Position numbers and translations under genes: made by a program. A model generated the notes under the pieces. The model did no database searches, was not told the DNA's origin, and saw nothing but the letters and a program-made list of their open reading frames with translations. A DNA stretch of 64,000 nucleotides from Verrucomicrobiales bacterium. GTDB lineage: Bacteria; Verrucomicrobiota; Verrucomicrobiia; Verrucomicrobiales; DEV007. The stretch is taken from the NCBI GenBank assembly GCA_029213195.1, contig JARGNI010000004.1:62001-126000 (forward strand), read 5' to 3'. Within the stretch, counting starts at the first letter, position 1, and each line of letters opens with the position of its first letter. Shown one piece after another: positions 8,596 to 16,612 of this stretch.

Positions 8596-9821
8596 CAGGG
8601 AGCGTCCTCGGGTTCTGTCGTTCCCTCCTCGGTCTCTGCGCCGCCCTCTTCGACCTCATCCGCTTTCTCTTCGGGCGCCGGGCTACCGGGCGCCGGATCT
8701 GATTCCGCTTCCGCCGTTTCTTCCGCGGCAGCTTCCTCCTCCGCAGTGGTCTCGCCTTCTTTCGTTTCGACATCTTCCGGAAGGACTTCACCCTCCCGAC
8801 GAATCCGTTGACCCGGGACCACTCGATGGACCCCCTTGGCGATGTATTCGAACTCCTTTGCGTCCATCCCTCGGACCCGCGCACGATCTCCTTCGACATG
8901 GATCACTTCGAGATAGCGGCGAGCAACCCGGGAAATCTCTTTCTCATCCTTCTCCACCACGAAAACCGACCAGAGTCCTCTCATTTCCCGAGTCAGGGCA
9001 CTCAGTGGGAGCCAGAATCCTGCCCCCGTTTCCTCTCGATCGAGACGCAGCCGGACGACATCACCAGCGGTGACTTCCTCGGCGGTGGCTTCATCCAGCG
9101 AAAAGAGCACGGTCTGGGTCCGCGTCGTCAGATCGACCTCCGGCAATACGGCCTGCACCTCGGCAGTGATGGTTTGATCCCCAACCTGCAACTCCTTCCT
9201 GTCGCCTTCCCTCAGTTCGACAGCGACATCACCGGGAAGGGAGACCAGGGCCTCAAGATTGCCTCTTTCCACCAGCCGAACCACTGGATGCCCCGGACTC
9301 GCCATGGAGCCCACATTCATGTGCCGGATGGTCACAGTCGCATCGAAAGGCACTTTCAGCTCGCTGTCTTCAAGGTCGAGATTGACGAGGTCCAGGTCCG
9401 TCTGCGTCACTGGTTTTCCGGCAGGAGGCTGCTGAGGATTGACCGGTTGGTCGAGCGCTTCCTCGTAGGCGTCCTTCTGCAATTCCAATCTCCGGGTATC
9501 CAGTTTCGCGATCACCTGCCCTTCGTCGACGAGATCTCCGACCTCGAGATCCATCTCGATGATTTGTCCGGCACGGGAGAATCCCACATCCATCGTACGA
9601 GCCGACTGGATGATCCCGGAATACTCGCGCGGAATCGAGAAAGAGTTCGTCGGAGTGGCCGTCTCCGTTTCGACCGTAATGATCTTCTGCTCCGCATCAT
9701 CAGGCTGTTCCTCTGCGGAGCCTGGAGTCCCCTTGCCCTGCAAGAGGACGACGGCAATCAAGGCGCCCAGGAGGAGGCAAACTACGCCGGAAAAGAATAC
9801 GTTGGCCTTCTGCAGGTTCAT
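8595..9821 (-). CDS. RND periplasmic adaptor (membrane fusion protein)
   Basis: 408 residues. One N-terminal membrane anchor (VVCLLLGALIAVVLLQ, about 13-28), then a lipoyl half-motif (VGDLVDEGQVIAKLDTRRLELQ), a second half (KVPFDATVTIRHMNVGSMASPG) and beta-barrel domains. The alpha-helical hairpin normally between the lipoyl halves is reduced to about 40 residues with a Pro-rich stretch (QPVNPQQPPAGKP). The last 65 residues are almost entirely Glu, Ala, Thr and Pro, a long acidic tail not typical of the family. It is 9 bases after the halogenase-like gene and overlaps the pump gene by one base, so it is clearly the pump's partner. Confidence 0.9.
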   Translation of the reverse strand: MNLQKANVFFSGVVCLLLGALIAVVLLQGKGTPGSAEEQPDDAEQKIITVETETATPTNSFSIPREYSGIIQSARTMDVGFSRAGQIIEMDLEVGDLVDEGQVIAKLDTRRLELQKDAYEEALDQPVNPQQPPAGKPVTQTDLDLVNLDLEDSELKVPFDATVTIRHMNVGSMASPGHPVVRLVERGNLEALVSLPGDVAVELREGDRKELQVGDQTITAEVQAVLPEVDLTTRTQTVLFSLDEATAEEVTAGDVVRLRLDREETGAGFWLPLSALTREMRGLWSVFVVEKDEKEISRVARRYLEVIHVEGDRARVRGMDAKEFEYIAKGVHRVVPGQRIRREGEVLPEDVETKEGETTAEEEAAAEETAEAESDPAPGSPAPEEKADEVEEGGAETEEGTTEPEDAP

Positions 9822-9830
9822 GGTGTCGAA

Positions 9831-11435
9831 TCAAATTCCCAGGGCTTCGAAGACCCGACCCAGCCGCTCTTCGCGCGGTCCGGATACGGTTCCGGAGAGT
9901 TCTTCGGCGACCTGGGAATGGAAAGCGCCCCGGCCCATGATCTCCGAGGCCAGCTCTTCGAGAATGCGGGTGTTTCGATGGAAGCGCTCTCGCAAGGCGG
10001 CTTCATCGAGCGGTTGTCGCAACTCGCCGTTGAGCTGAGAGAGTATCGTGATCTCGTTCTGGTTCACAAAGGTAGGGGATTCCTCGCAGACGGAATCCGC
10101 CGCATCCCAATCCCGAAGGAATTTCTGCATGCCCTTGTTCAGCTCTCGAATCTTCTCGATCGGCTCTGCCATGGAAGCAAAAAATCGGGGATCTGTCAGC
10201 TTTCCGTTGAAATAGAGCAAGGCCGGAAAACTCCAGTAGAGGGCGTAGTCCCAGACATATTTCAGGGACATGACCCGAGGGTTCCCGAAAAGCGGATACT
10301 GATCTTCGTAGGTTCGCAGATTGTCCTCGAACAACTGGAGGTAGAGCCCCTGGTAACGGGGTGCCGAGAGTCCGATGGACTCCCCCGCCTGATCTTCTGC
10401 GATCAGGGCACAAATCTGCGTATTGGCCATCGCAATGTAATCGATTCCCGGGGAATAAAGAGGATCGAGGAAGACCCCAGCCTCGCCGGTAATCGCCCAT
10501 CGATCCGCCGAGTAGACCTGCTTGCAACTGTGGGCGATCTGCTTGATCGCCTTGAAATCCTGGACCTTCTCCCGGTGGGGAGCCAGCGCTTCCGCGCAGA
10601 GAGGCTCGTGGCGCGCGATCCAATCGATGGCTTTTTCGAATTGATTGAACTCGTTGAGAGGATGAACTCTCGGGTCGGCGACGATCCCGAAGCTGGTCGC
10701 ACCGGAAGCGAGTGGGATGATCCAGATCCAATACCCCCGCCCCAGGAGATGGTTGGTACTCAACCAGCGACGCTGCACCTTGCCCGTGCGTGATTTCCAA
10801 TCCGGATTGTCACTCCAGCAATCCACACAGATTTCCGCCCCGATGCGAAACCAGGCTGCGTTGATCTGGTGTGAGACCGATTCTTTCAGTCCGAGCTTTC
10901 GTTTCAACAGTCCAGCCCGACCACTCGCATCGACGACCCAGCGAGACTGGACCCGGTGTCGTTTTTTCTCCTGGTCCTCATACTCGACTTCGTGAAGCTC
11001 ATCCCCCTCGCGCAGATCGATCTCACGGACAAAGGACTCGCGCTCGATTCGGACCCCTTCGGCGACCAGGTCCGTGTGCAGGTGATTCTCGAGTCGGCCT
11101 CGATCGATCTGGTATCCCGGAGTGGGGAAAAAATCACTCAATCCGACCTCGATCGCCTCATCGAAAGATTCCATCCCTCCATCAAAGAAAAAGCGCAGAC
11201 CGAACTTGGGGAGATGCTCTTCAACCAGGTGTTTTTTCAACCCGACCTCTTCTGCGAGGTAATGAGCGCCCACTTCGATGGTCGACTCGCCCACCTTGAA
11301 AGCGCCCTCCGGAACCGGATGAGAGCGACGCTCCAGGATGAGAATTTGAAGATCCGGCTGCTGGTTGCGCAACTGGCGGGCCAAGGTCAAACCGGCGAGG
11401 CCGCCGCCCAGGATCGTAACATCGAATGAACTCAT
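9831..11435 (-). CDS. Flavin-dependent halogenase-like oxidoreductase, paralogue 1
   Basis: 534 residues from ATG 11435; a longer frame upstream lacks a sensible start. The FAD-binding GGGLAGL is at residues 10-16, the substrate loop KVGESTIEVGAHYL at 47-60, and the halogenase signature WxWxIP is intact (Trp236, Trp238, Pro241). Lys77 in LPKFGLRFFF sits where the catalytic Lys of flavin halogenases lies. GVFLDPLYSPG is the second flavin contact. It heads the run leading to pump, lyase, ligase and PKS. Likely roles are chlorination or another flavin-dependent oxidation of the aryl polyketide. Members with this signature that do not halogenate are known, so the chemistry is open. Confidence 0.8.
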   Translation of the reverse strand: MSSFDVTILGGGLAGLTLARQLRNQQPDLQILILERRSHPVPEGAFKVGESTIEVGAHYLAEEVGLKKHLVEEHLPKFGLRFFFDGGMESFDEAIEVGLSDFFPTPGYQIDRGRLENHLHTDLVAEGVRIERESFVREIDLREGDELHEVEYEDQEKKRHRVQSRWVVDASGRAGLLKRKLGLKESVSHQINAAWFRIGAEICVDCWSDNPDWKSRTGKVQRRWLSTNHLLGRGYWIWIIPLASGATSFGIVADPRVHPLNEFNQFEKAIDWIARHEPLCAEALAPHREKVQDFKAIKQIAHSCKQVYSADRWAITGEAGVFLDPLYSPGIDYIAMANTQICALIAEDQAGESIGLSAPRYQGLYLQLFEDNLRTYEDQYPLFGNPRVMSLKYVWDYALYWSFPALLYFNGKLTDPRFFASMAEPIEKIRELNKGMQKFLRDWDAADSVCEESPTFVNQNEITILSQLNGELRQPLDEAALRERFHRNTRILEELASEIMGRGAFHSQVAEELSGTVSGPREERLGRVFEALGI

Positions 11436-11443
11436 GGTGGAGT

Positions 11444-11456
11444 GGACAAAATGTCC
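11444..11456. promoter_or_regulatory. Candidate operator in the leader of the metabolite operon
   Basis: GGACA-AAA-TGTCC is a perfect 5-bp inverted repeat starting 9 bases upstream of the paralogue 1 start codon. It lies in the 179-base space between the two divergent halogenase-like genes, which also holds AT-rich boxes (TATAAT at 11495-11500 on plus). No regulator gene is adjacent, so the binding protein is unknown. Confidence 0.3.
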
Positions 11457-11614
11457 GGAAACATGACAGCCAACTCTTTGGCTATTCCGTATCCTATAAT
11501 CTAACACAACCTTGACAAGTCGTCATTCGTCAGGCTCCTTTCTCTACCGTCCGGGGAAAACCTTTTCTCTGCTGAGAGGAGGGTTGGCTTTCCACGAACC
11601 ACCCCATCCATCCC

Positions 11615-13309
11615 ATGAATCCATCCTCGGAGCAATACGACGTCACCATCCTCGGAGGAGGTCTTGCCGGTCTCACTTGCGCACTGCACTGCCTCAAAGA
11701 ATCTCCCGACGCGAAGATTCTTGTTCTTGAAAAAGGCGCTCATCCGGTCCCGGAGTCGGCTCACAAGATCGGCGAATCGAGTGTCGAAGTAGGCGCCCAC
11801 TATTTCCGTGAATTTCTCGGCCTCGAAGAGCATCTCGAAAACGACCAGATCCCCAAGATGGGACTGCGACTCTTCTTCGACTGGGAAGACAATTCCCAGA
11901 TCGACAAGAGACTCGAGCTGGGCGGTACGAACTTCCCTCCCGCCCCCAGCTATCAGTTCGACCGGGGGCGATTTGAAAACTATCTCGGTGAAAGAGTCCG
12001 TTCCCTCGGAATTGATTTTCGCGATGAGACGCGCGTCAAGCAGGTCGACCTCAAGGGTGGACGAGCCCGTCACATCGTCGACTACGAGAAGGATGGAGAG
12101 AAGGGGCAGGTGCACTCGCGCTGGGTCGTCGACGCGACCGGGCGTGCCGGCTTTCTGAAGAAGAAGCTTGGCCTGAAGAAGGAATGCTCTCACAAAGCGA
12201 GCTCGGCCTGGCTGCGAATCGGAAAACGCGTCAAGGTCGACGACTGGAGCACGGACGAGAAGTGGCAGGAGCACTTCAGCGAAGACCATCCCCGCTGGCA
12301 AAGCACGAACCACCTCCTCGGGGAAGGCTACTGGATCTGGCTCATCCCTCTCGCCTCGGGTTCCACCAGCATCGGGATCGTCGCCGACGAAGCCCTGCAC
12401 CCCATCAGCGGATTCAACTCGCAGGAAAAAATGCTTTCCTGGATCGAAGAGAGAGAGCCGCAACTCGCCGCCGATCTGCGGGAAAACGAATCCCTGATCC
12501 AGGACTTCTCCGCGATCAAACGCTACTCCATGGAGTGTGGGCAGATGTATTCGACGAAGCGCTGGGGAATCGTAGGTGACGCCGGATTTTTCATCGATCC
12601 GTTCTACTCCCCGGGGAATGACTTCATCGCCTTGAGCAATTCGTTCGTCTGCGAACTGATCAAGAGAGACCTCGCCGGGAAATCCAACCTCGTCCGAGTC
12701 CCGCTCTACAATCACCTCTTCGGACTGTTCTTCAACGGAACGGGATTGATCTTCAAGGAGAACTACCCGGTATTCGGGAATCACCAGGTCATGCCCATCA
12801 AGATTCTCTGGGACTGGATGGTCTATTGGACCATCACCGGACACATCTTCATCCAGGGGCGCCTTTGCCAGCCGGGAATGTATGCCCGGCACATGATGCA
12901 TCTGAAACGCCTCAATGATCTCAATCATGATCTCCAGGCCCACTTCCGTAGGTGGAACAAGGAGAAACCGAGTCACGAAGTCGGCGGGACCATCGACACT
13001 TCGAAGCTGTGTTTCATCATGGATACCAATCGCCGACTGATCGATCAGCTGGACGACAAGGGGTTCTCGGAGCGTTTCGCCTCGAACGTGGCGCAGATGG
13101 AAACCCTCTTCTGGGAGATCGTGGACCACTCGGGAATGGAGATCGAAACCTCCATCAAACGTCGGGAACACTCCGATGTCGTCCGAGGAGGAATCGACAT
13201 GGTGTTTTCGATGGTTTCGCAGGAGCCCGGAGCTCCCGGGATGAATTCCGAAGAAACGGAAGAGTCCTCCGCAAAGAGCAAAGTGGAAGAACCGGCCATG
13301 ACCAGCTGA
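11615..13309 (+). CDS. Flavin-dependent halogenase-like oxidoreductase, paralogue 2
   Basis: 564 residues, divergent from paralogue 1 and clearly its relative: GGGLAGL at 14-20, KIGESSVEVGAHYF at 51-64, Lys81 in IPKMGLRLFFDW, and WxWxIP at Trp240/Trp242/Pro245 (GYWIWLIPLASG). The second flavin contact reads GFFIDPFYSPGND. The last 35 residues are Glu/Ser-rich and specific to this copy. It stands alone on the plus strand with its own promoter region and a hairpin at its stop codon. It would act on the same product family as paralogue 1, perhaps at a second ring position or step. Confidence 0.8.
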   Translation: MNPSSEQYDVTILGGGLAGLTCALHCLKESPDAKILVLEKGAHPVPESAHKIGESSVEVGAHYFREFLGLEEHLENDQIPKMGLRLFFDWEDNSQIDKRLELGGTNFPPAPSYQFDRGRFENYLGERVRSLGIDFRDETRVKQVDLKGGRARHIVDYEKDGEKGQVHSRWVVDATGRAGFLKKKLGLKKECSHKASSAWLRIGKRVKVDDWSTDEKWQEHFSEDHPRWQSTNHLLGEGYWIWLIPLASGSTSIGIVADEALHPISGFNSQEKMLSWIEEREPQLAADLRENESLIQDFSAIKRYSMECGQMYSTKRWGIVGDAGFFIDPFYSPGNDFIALSNSFVCELIKRDLAGKSNLVRVPLYNHLFGLFFNGTGLIFKENYPVFGNHQVMPIKILWDWMVYWTITGHIFIQGRLCQPGMYARHMMHLKRLNDLNHDLQAHFRRWNKEKPSHEVGGTIDTSKLCFIMDTNRRLIDQLDDKGFSERFASNVAQMETLFWEIVDHSGMEIETSIKRREHSDVVRGGIDMVFSMVSQEPGAPGMNSEETEESSAKSKVEEPAMTS

Positions 13310-13328
13310 TTCGCCTCTGCGAATCAGC
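13305..13328 (+). terminator. Hairpin overlapping the stop codon of halogenase-like paralogue 2
   Basis: GCTGATTCGC-CTCT-GCGAATCAGC forms a perfect 10-bp stem that includes the TGA stop. No clear T-run follows, so termination may be inefficient or the hairpin may protect the 3' end. The convergent DUF2141 gene ends 28 bases further on. Confidence 0.5.
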
Positions 13329-13355
13329 AATGATCTCGCGCACGCGCCCGGGAAA

Positions 13356-13775
13356 CTAGTCCACCAGCTGAATGGTGATCTTCCCGCCCTCTTCAGGAAC
13401 CAGGAAAGTCGTCTCTTCGTACTTGGGGGGACCGAGAGCCGTACCGGGATTGTTGGAGAATCCGTAGGGCTCGACGGGCTTGGCAAAGAAGCCTTTCTTG
13501 TCGAGGACGTTGTTCATGTTCTGATCCCAGATCACCGCGAGGGAGTAGATGCCTGGAGGCAAATCTTTCGCAACGGCAACAAGAGGACCGGCCTCCATCA
13601 CTTTTACGAGGGGAGATTGAGGAATGGGATTCTCCTGGAAATCTTCTTCTTTATCGAAGAAGCCGATGAGGACCTGCCCTTTCACTTCATCAATTCCCAA
13701 CACTGTAACCTCCACATCAGCGGCAAGAAGCGCATTCGTAGCAAGGAGACCCAAGGTTAAAAGAAATCCTTTCAT
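13356..13775 (-). CDS. Secreted DUF2141-family protein
   Basis: 139 residues. Residues 1-19 (MKGFLLTLGLLATNALLAA) are a signal peptide, so the protein is periplasmic or secreted. The body has the DUF2141 pattern: an early beta strand (GQVLIGFFD), DLPPGIYSLAVIWDQN, an Asp/Asn-rich turn (NMNNVLDKKGF) and PVEPYGFSNNPGT. The function of the family is unknown; a ligand-binding beta-sandwich is plausible. It lies between two halogenase-like genes and is transcribed like paralogue 3, which suggests a link to the pigment or metabolite locus. Confidence 0.75.
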   Translation of the reverse strand: MKGFLLTLGLLATNALLAADVEVTVLGIDEVKGQVLIGFFDKEEDFQENPIPQSPLVKVMEAGPLVAVAKDLPPGIYSLAVIWDQNMNNVLDKKGFFAKPVEPYGFSNNPGTALGPPKYEETTFLVPEEGGKITIQLVD

Positions 13776-13788
13776 ATAGTAAGGTAAA

Positions 13789-13806
13789 CTTAAATATTAA
13801 TTTAAG
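13789..13806. promoter_or_regulatory. AT-rich inverted repeat upstream of the DUF2141 gene
   Basis: CTTAAA-TATTAA-TTTAAG is a perfect 6-6-6 inverted repeat 14 bases before the DUF2141 start codon, in the 62-base gap after paralogue 3. Position suits an operator or promoter element. No binding protein can be named. Confidence 0.3.
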
Positions 13807-13837
13807 CGAGACAAAAACTAGTCAGATTGGCATCTGA

Positions 13838-15688
13838 TTAGTAGGGCGCTGCCTCTGGAACGTGCCGATTCTCTATCTTGTTAGAAGAATCCGTTTCGGA
13901 TTTGGGGGCACCATCGGGTTCTTCCTCTGCCCAGGGGATCAGTCTGCGATCAAATTCGTAGTTCTCGGAAAAGTGTTTTTCCTGCTCCAGGAAGCGGGTG
14001 TGCCCCGGTCGCCCGCGAACCTCCCACCGATGGATCCATTCTCCCATCGTGGTATAGAGAAACCAGCCGGTCAACTTGGTGAAGAGACGAATGGATCGAG
14101 GTTCCAGCAGCCCATAGATTCCCCCATTCTTGATCCGCAACTTTCCATAGAGGATCCCGATATAGAAGATGCTCTTCCGGATTCCCTTGAGGGCATTGAG
14201 ACGACGTTTTTCATACTTGCTGTTCTGGCGAAAATCGTCCCAGAGACGCAAGGGATTGTATCCGAACGGCATCTGATCCGTACGGGTGTAGTTCAGCATA
14301 CCCAGCTTCTTTCCGGATTCCTGGGCGGCACTGAGCTCCGCATAGAAGGAAGAAACCACCGAACGCGGTCCGTGAAAGAAGGTTCTCGTGAGCTTGAAAA
14401 ACTGCCCGATGAAATCCGGCTCGAGATGCCACTTCCCCGCAAACATCGGCACGAGAATCCCAAACCAGAAGATCGACTCGAAATAGATCCTCCAGCTCAT
14501 GGCATTGGCATCGCCGAGATGCTCTGCGTGTCTTTGATAGACTCGGTTGTAGACCCGCGAGGCCTGCAGGATATACTCGTCGTAAAGAGCGCGACGAGCG
14601 TCGGCGAGCTCGTTCCCTTCACGCTTCAGGCGGATCACCTCCGTCACCCCTTCGATATTCTGAGCTGCAAGGACAAGTCCCGTTGAATAGAACGGATCAA
14701 ACATGTTCGCCGCTTCTCCAATGACATACCACTGGTCTTCGGACAGCATCTCCTTGCTGGCATGGGCAATGCGAGGAAGATACTTGAAATCGAGAACCTC
14801 CCCGCTCTCGATCATGTCGAAGAGAATGCGCTGATTGGCCTTGAGGAAGGCGAGAAACTTTGCTCGCGAATTGATATCGCTGCTTTTGATCACGCTCTTG
14901 TGATGAACGATCCCAATCGAGAGCGCCCGTGATCCGGTTTCGATCGGGATCATCCAGATCCAATACCCGTTTCCAAACCAGTGGTTGGTTCCGTAGTAGT
15001 GACTTGCGGAGCCATTCGTCGGATCGCGCTCCTTCTCGAACAACTCTCTCTCCACCCCATCCACTCGCAGCCAGGCCGAGCCGGTGTCGAGACCCGCCAA
15101 CTTCTCCGGATCGGTGATGAGGTTATCGAGCTTCTTCCCAAGAAGGAATTTCCGACCCGCGGCATCAATGAGGTGATGCGTCTGAAACTCGACGATCCCC
15201 TCGTGGGTGCGCACGGTGGCCGAGTTGAGTTCTTCTTTCGAATTGATCTCGGTGTCGACCACCTTTCCCTCGATGAACTCGACCCCCATCTCGATACACA
15301 TCTCGAGCAAGTCCTTCTCGAACTTCGCACGATTCAGCTGGTAGCTGGGAAGGTCGGGACTGCCGTTCGTCCAAATGTGATAGTAGTCATCGATCGTCTT
15401 CGTCTGATCGACACGTTTCGGCCAGTGAAAATTCAGACCATACTTGGGAGCGTGATTCTCGATCAGGTACTCATGCAACTCGAGTTCCTTGTAGAGGAAC
15501 ATGGCGCTGATCTCGACGAGGGACTCCCCCACCTTCATCTGGCGGTTTTCCGCCTCCGGTCCTTTCGGGTCGATCAGGCCCACCCGGAGACCCGGCACCT
15601 TCAGCATCAGGTGTCGTGCCTGGCAAAGGCCAGCGAATCCTGCTCCCATGATGAGAACATCGAAAACAGGCGAGTCCGATTTTTTCAT
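13838..15688 (-). CDS. Flavin-dependent halogenase-like oxidoreductase, paralogue 3 (divergent)
   Basis: 616 residues. GAGFAGL at 15-21, KVGESLVEISAMFL at 52-65, Lys82 in APKYGLNFHW, and WxWxIP at Trp243/Trp245/Pro248 (GYWIWMIPIETG). The second flavin contact is NMFDPFYSTGL. It is longer than the other two, with a C-terminal region of about 200 residues rich in aromatic and basic residues (TFFHGPRSVV, IFYIGILYGKL) that could sit at the membrane. KYGxxFHW is closest to the form seen in halogenases acting on carrier-bound phenols or pyrroles; that is inference. It has its own 208-base upstream region on the minus strand. Confidence 0.78.
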   Translation of the reverse strand: MKKSDSPVFDVLIMGAGFAGLCQARHLMLKVPGLRVGLIDPKGPEAENRQMKVGESLVEISAMFLYKELELHEYLIENHAPKYGLNFHWPKRVDQTKTIDDYYHIWTNGSPDLPSYQLNRAKFEKDLLEMCIEMGVEFIEGKVVDTEINSKEELNSATVRTHEGIVEFQTHHLIDAAGRKFLLGKKLDNLITDPEKLAGLDTGSAWLRVDGVERELFEKERDPTNGSASHYYGTNHWFGNGYWIWMIPIETGSRALSIGIVHHKSVIKSSDINSRAKFLAFLKANQRILFDMIESGEVLDFKYLPRIAHASKEMLSEDQWYVIGEAANMFDPFYSTGLVLAAQNIEGVTEVIRLKREGNELADARRALYDEYILQASRVYNRVYQRHAEHLGDANAMSWRIYFESIFWFGILVPMFAGKWHLEPDFIGQFFKLTRTFFHGPRSVVSSFYAELSAAQESGKKLGMLNYTRTDQMPFGYNPLRLWDDFRQNSKYEKRRLNALKGIRKSIFYIGILYGKLRIKNGGIYGLLEPRSIRLFTKLTGWFLYTTMGEWIHRWEVRGRPGHTRFLEQEKHFSENYEFDRRLIPWAEEEPDGAPKSETDSSNKIENRHVPEAAPY

Positions 15689-15896
15689 GATGCTGCTCCG
15701 AATCCATTTTCGCGGAGAACACCAAAAAAGAGAACACCTCGGAAACGGATCACGGCTTCCTTACCCCATGAGTAAACGTTCAGTCCACGCCGATGGCAAG
15801 CAACGTTTCTCCTCAACGAAATCATCCGATGCCCAGCGAACTGGAAAATCGGGTGATTCGAAAGCGCGTTCGAGTTGATTTCCGAGGACGAAGGAA

Positions 15897-16289
15897 TCAA
15901 CCCTTGCCTTCGCCACCATCCCACTGCGGAGCATTGAGAACAAGATAAGCGTGAAGGGCTTCCAGAAAATAGAGATACTCGTGACGGGATACGGTGAAGG
16001 GATTCTCATCCCAACCGAGAATGTAGAGTGCCTTTTCGCCTCCCAGTTCTTCGAGAACATCGTCACGAAAACGTGCCGTGATCTTCTTCTCTTCCTTGGT
16101 GACCTGGAGGTGAGAGTCTTCCGCGGGACTGATCACGAATCCGTGAACGTCGGTGATGTGCTTGGCCACCGAAGCATTTTCAGGAAGCCAGTCGGACTTG
16201 GAGACGGAGTCTTCTTTCTCTCCTTTTCCACAAGAGACAAGGAGGGTGAGGGTGATCAGGCTAAGGAGGGTGAGGTGGTAATTTTTCAT
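15897..16289 (-). CDS. Small lipoprotein, unknown function
   Basis: 130 residues from ATG 16289. A lipoprotein signal (LTLLSLITLTLLVSC, Cys20) precedes a short acidic linker and a soluble domain of about 100 residues with no motif I recognise (GFVISPAEDS, EKALYILGWDENPF). The start codon overlaps the stop of the 59-residue membrane protein upstream as ATGA, which indicates translational coupling. It follows the halogenase-like genes on the same strand, but a shared role is not shown. Confidence 0.65.
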   Translation of the reverse strand: MKNYHLTLLSLITLTLLVSCGKGEKEDSVSKSDWLPENASVAKHITDVHGFVISPAEDSHLQVTKEEKKITARFRDDVLEELGGEKALYILGWDENPFTVSRHEYLYFLEALHAYLVLNAPQWDGGEGKG

Positions 16290-16465
16290 GCCCAGTCGTT
16301 CCAGTCGTTCCAGGTGTTCCAGGTGCGCCAGCCAACATTGGCAAAGCAGATGATTGCAGTGATGATACAGATCCCAGGCCCCAACCTGGGGCTCTTGATG
16401 ATTCTCGGAAAGAAAACGTGACGGAAAGAAAAACCGATGAGAAAGATAATCTGTTCGAGGCTCAT
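16286..16465 (-). CDS. Small membrane protein (59 aa) with Trp-Asn repeats, coupled to the lipoprotein
   Basis: 59 codons from ATG 16465 to a TGA that overlaps the lipoprotein ATG (ATGA). Two hydrophobic stretches (QIIFLIGFSF and GICIITAIICF) suggest a membrane hairpin. The C-terminus is a repeat, TWNTWNDWNDW, encoded by a 9-base tandem repeat (TGGAACGAC and close variants). There is no good Shine-Dalgarno sequence. The overlap and hydrophobicity support a real gene; no family is recognised. A 147-base AT-rich region with a TTAAG-CTAT-CTTAA repeat (16496-16509) precedes it and could hold the promoter. Confidence 0.5.
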   Translation of the reverse strand: MSLEQIIFLIGFSFRHVFFPRIIKSPRLGPGICIITAIICFANVGWRTWNTWNDWNDWA

Positions 16466-16612
16466 GCCGCAAAGGGGGACTTCGACGGAATAAGCTTAAG
16501 CTATCTTAATAGAGAAACAATAAAAAATATAATTTTTGTAACGGATTAATCTCCGGTTTCTCGCCTGCAATCCATCTCGCCCTCCCCCAGTTCAATCCTC
16601 GATTCGGTTCTC

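Noticed and set aside
5398-9821. Salt-bridge contact between the basic pump tail and acidic adaptor tail
   Set aside because: By family topology the pump C-terminus is cytoplasmic and the adaptor C-terminus periplasmic, so they should not meet.
11501-13486. Long open frame antisense to halogenase-like paralogue 2
   Set aside because: It mirrors the real gene in a GC-rich, codon-biased sequence; the sense strand has FAD and WxWxIP motifs, the antisense has none.
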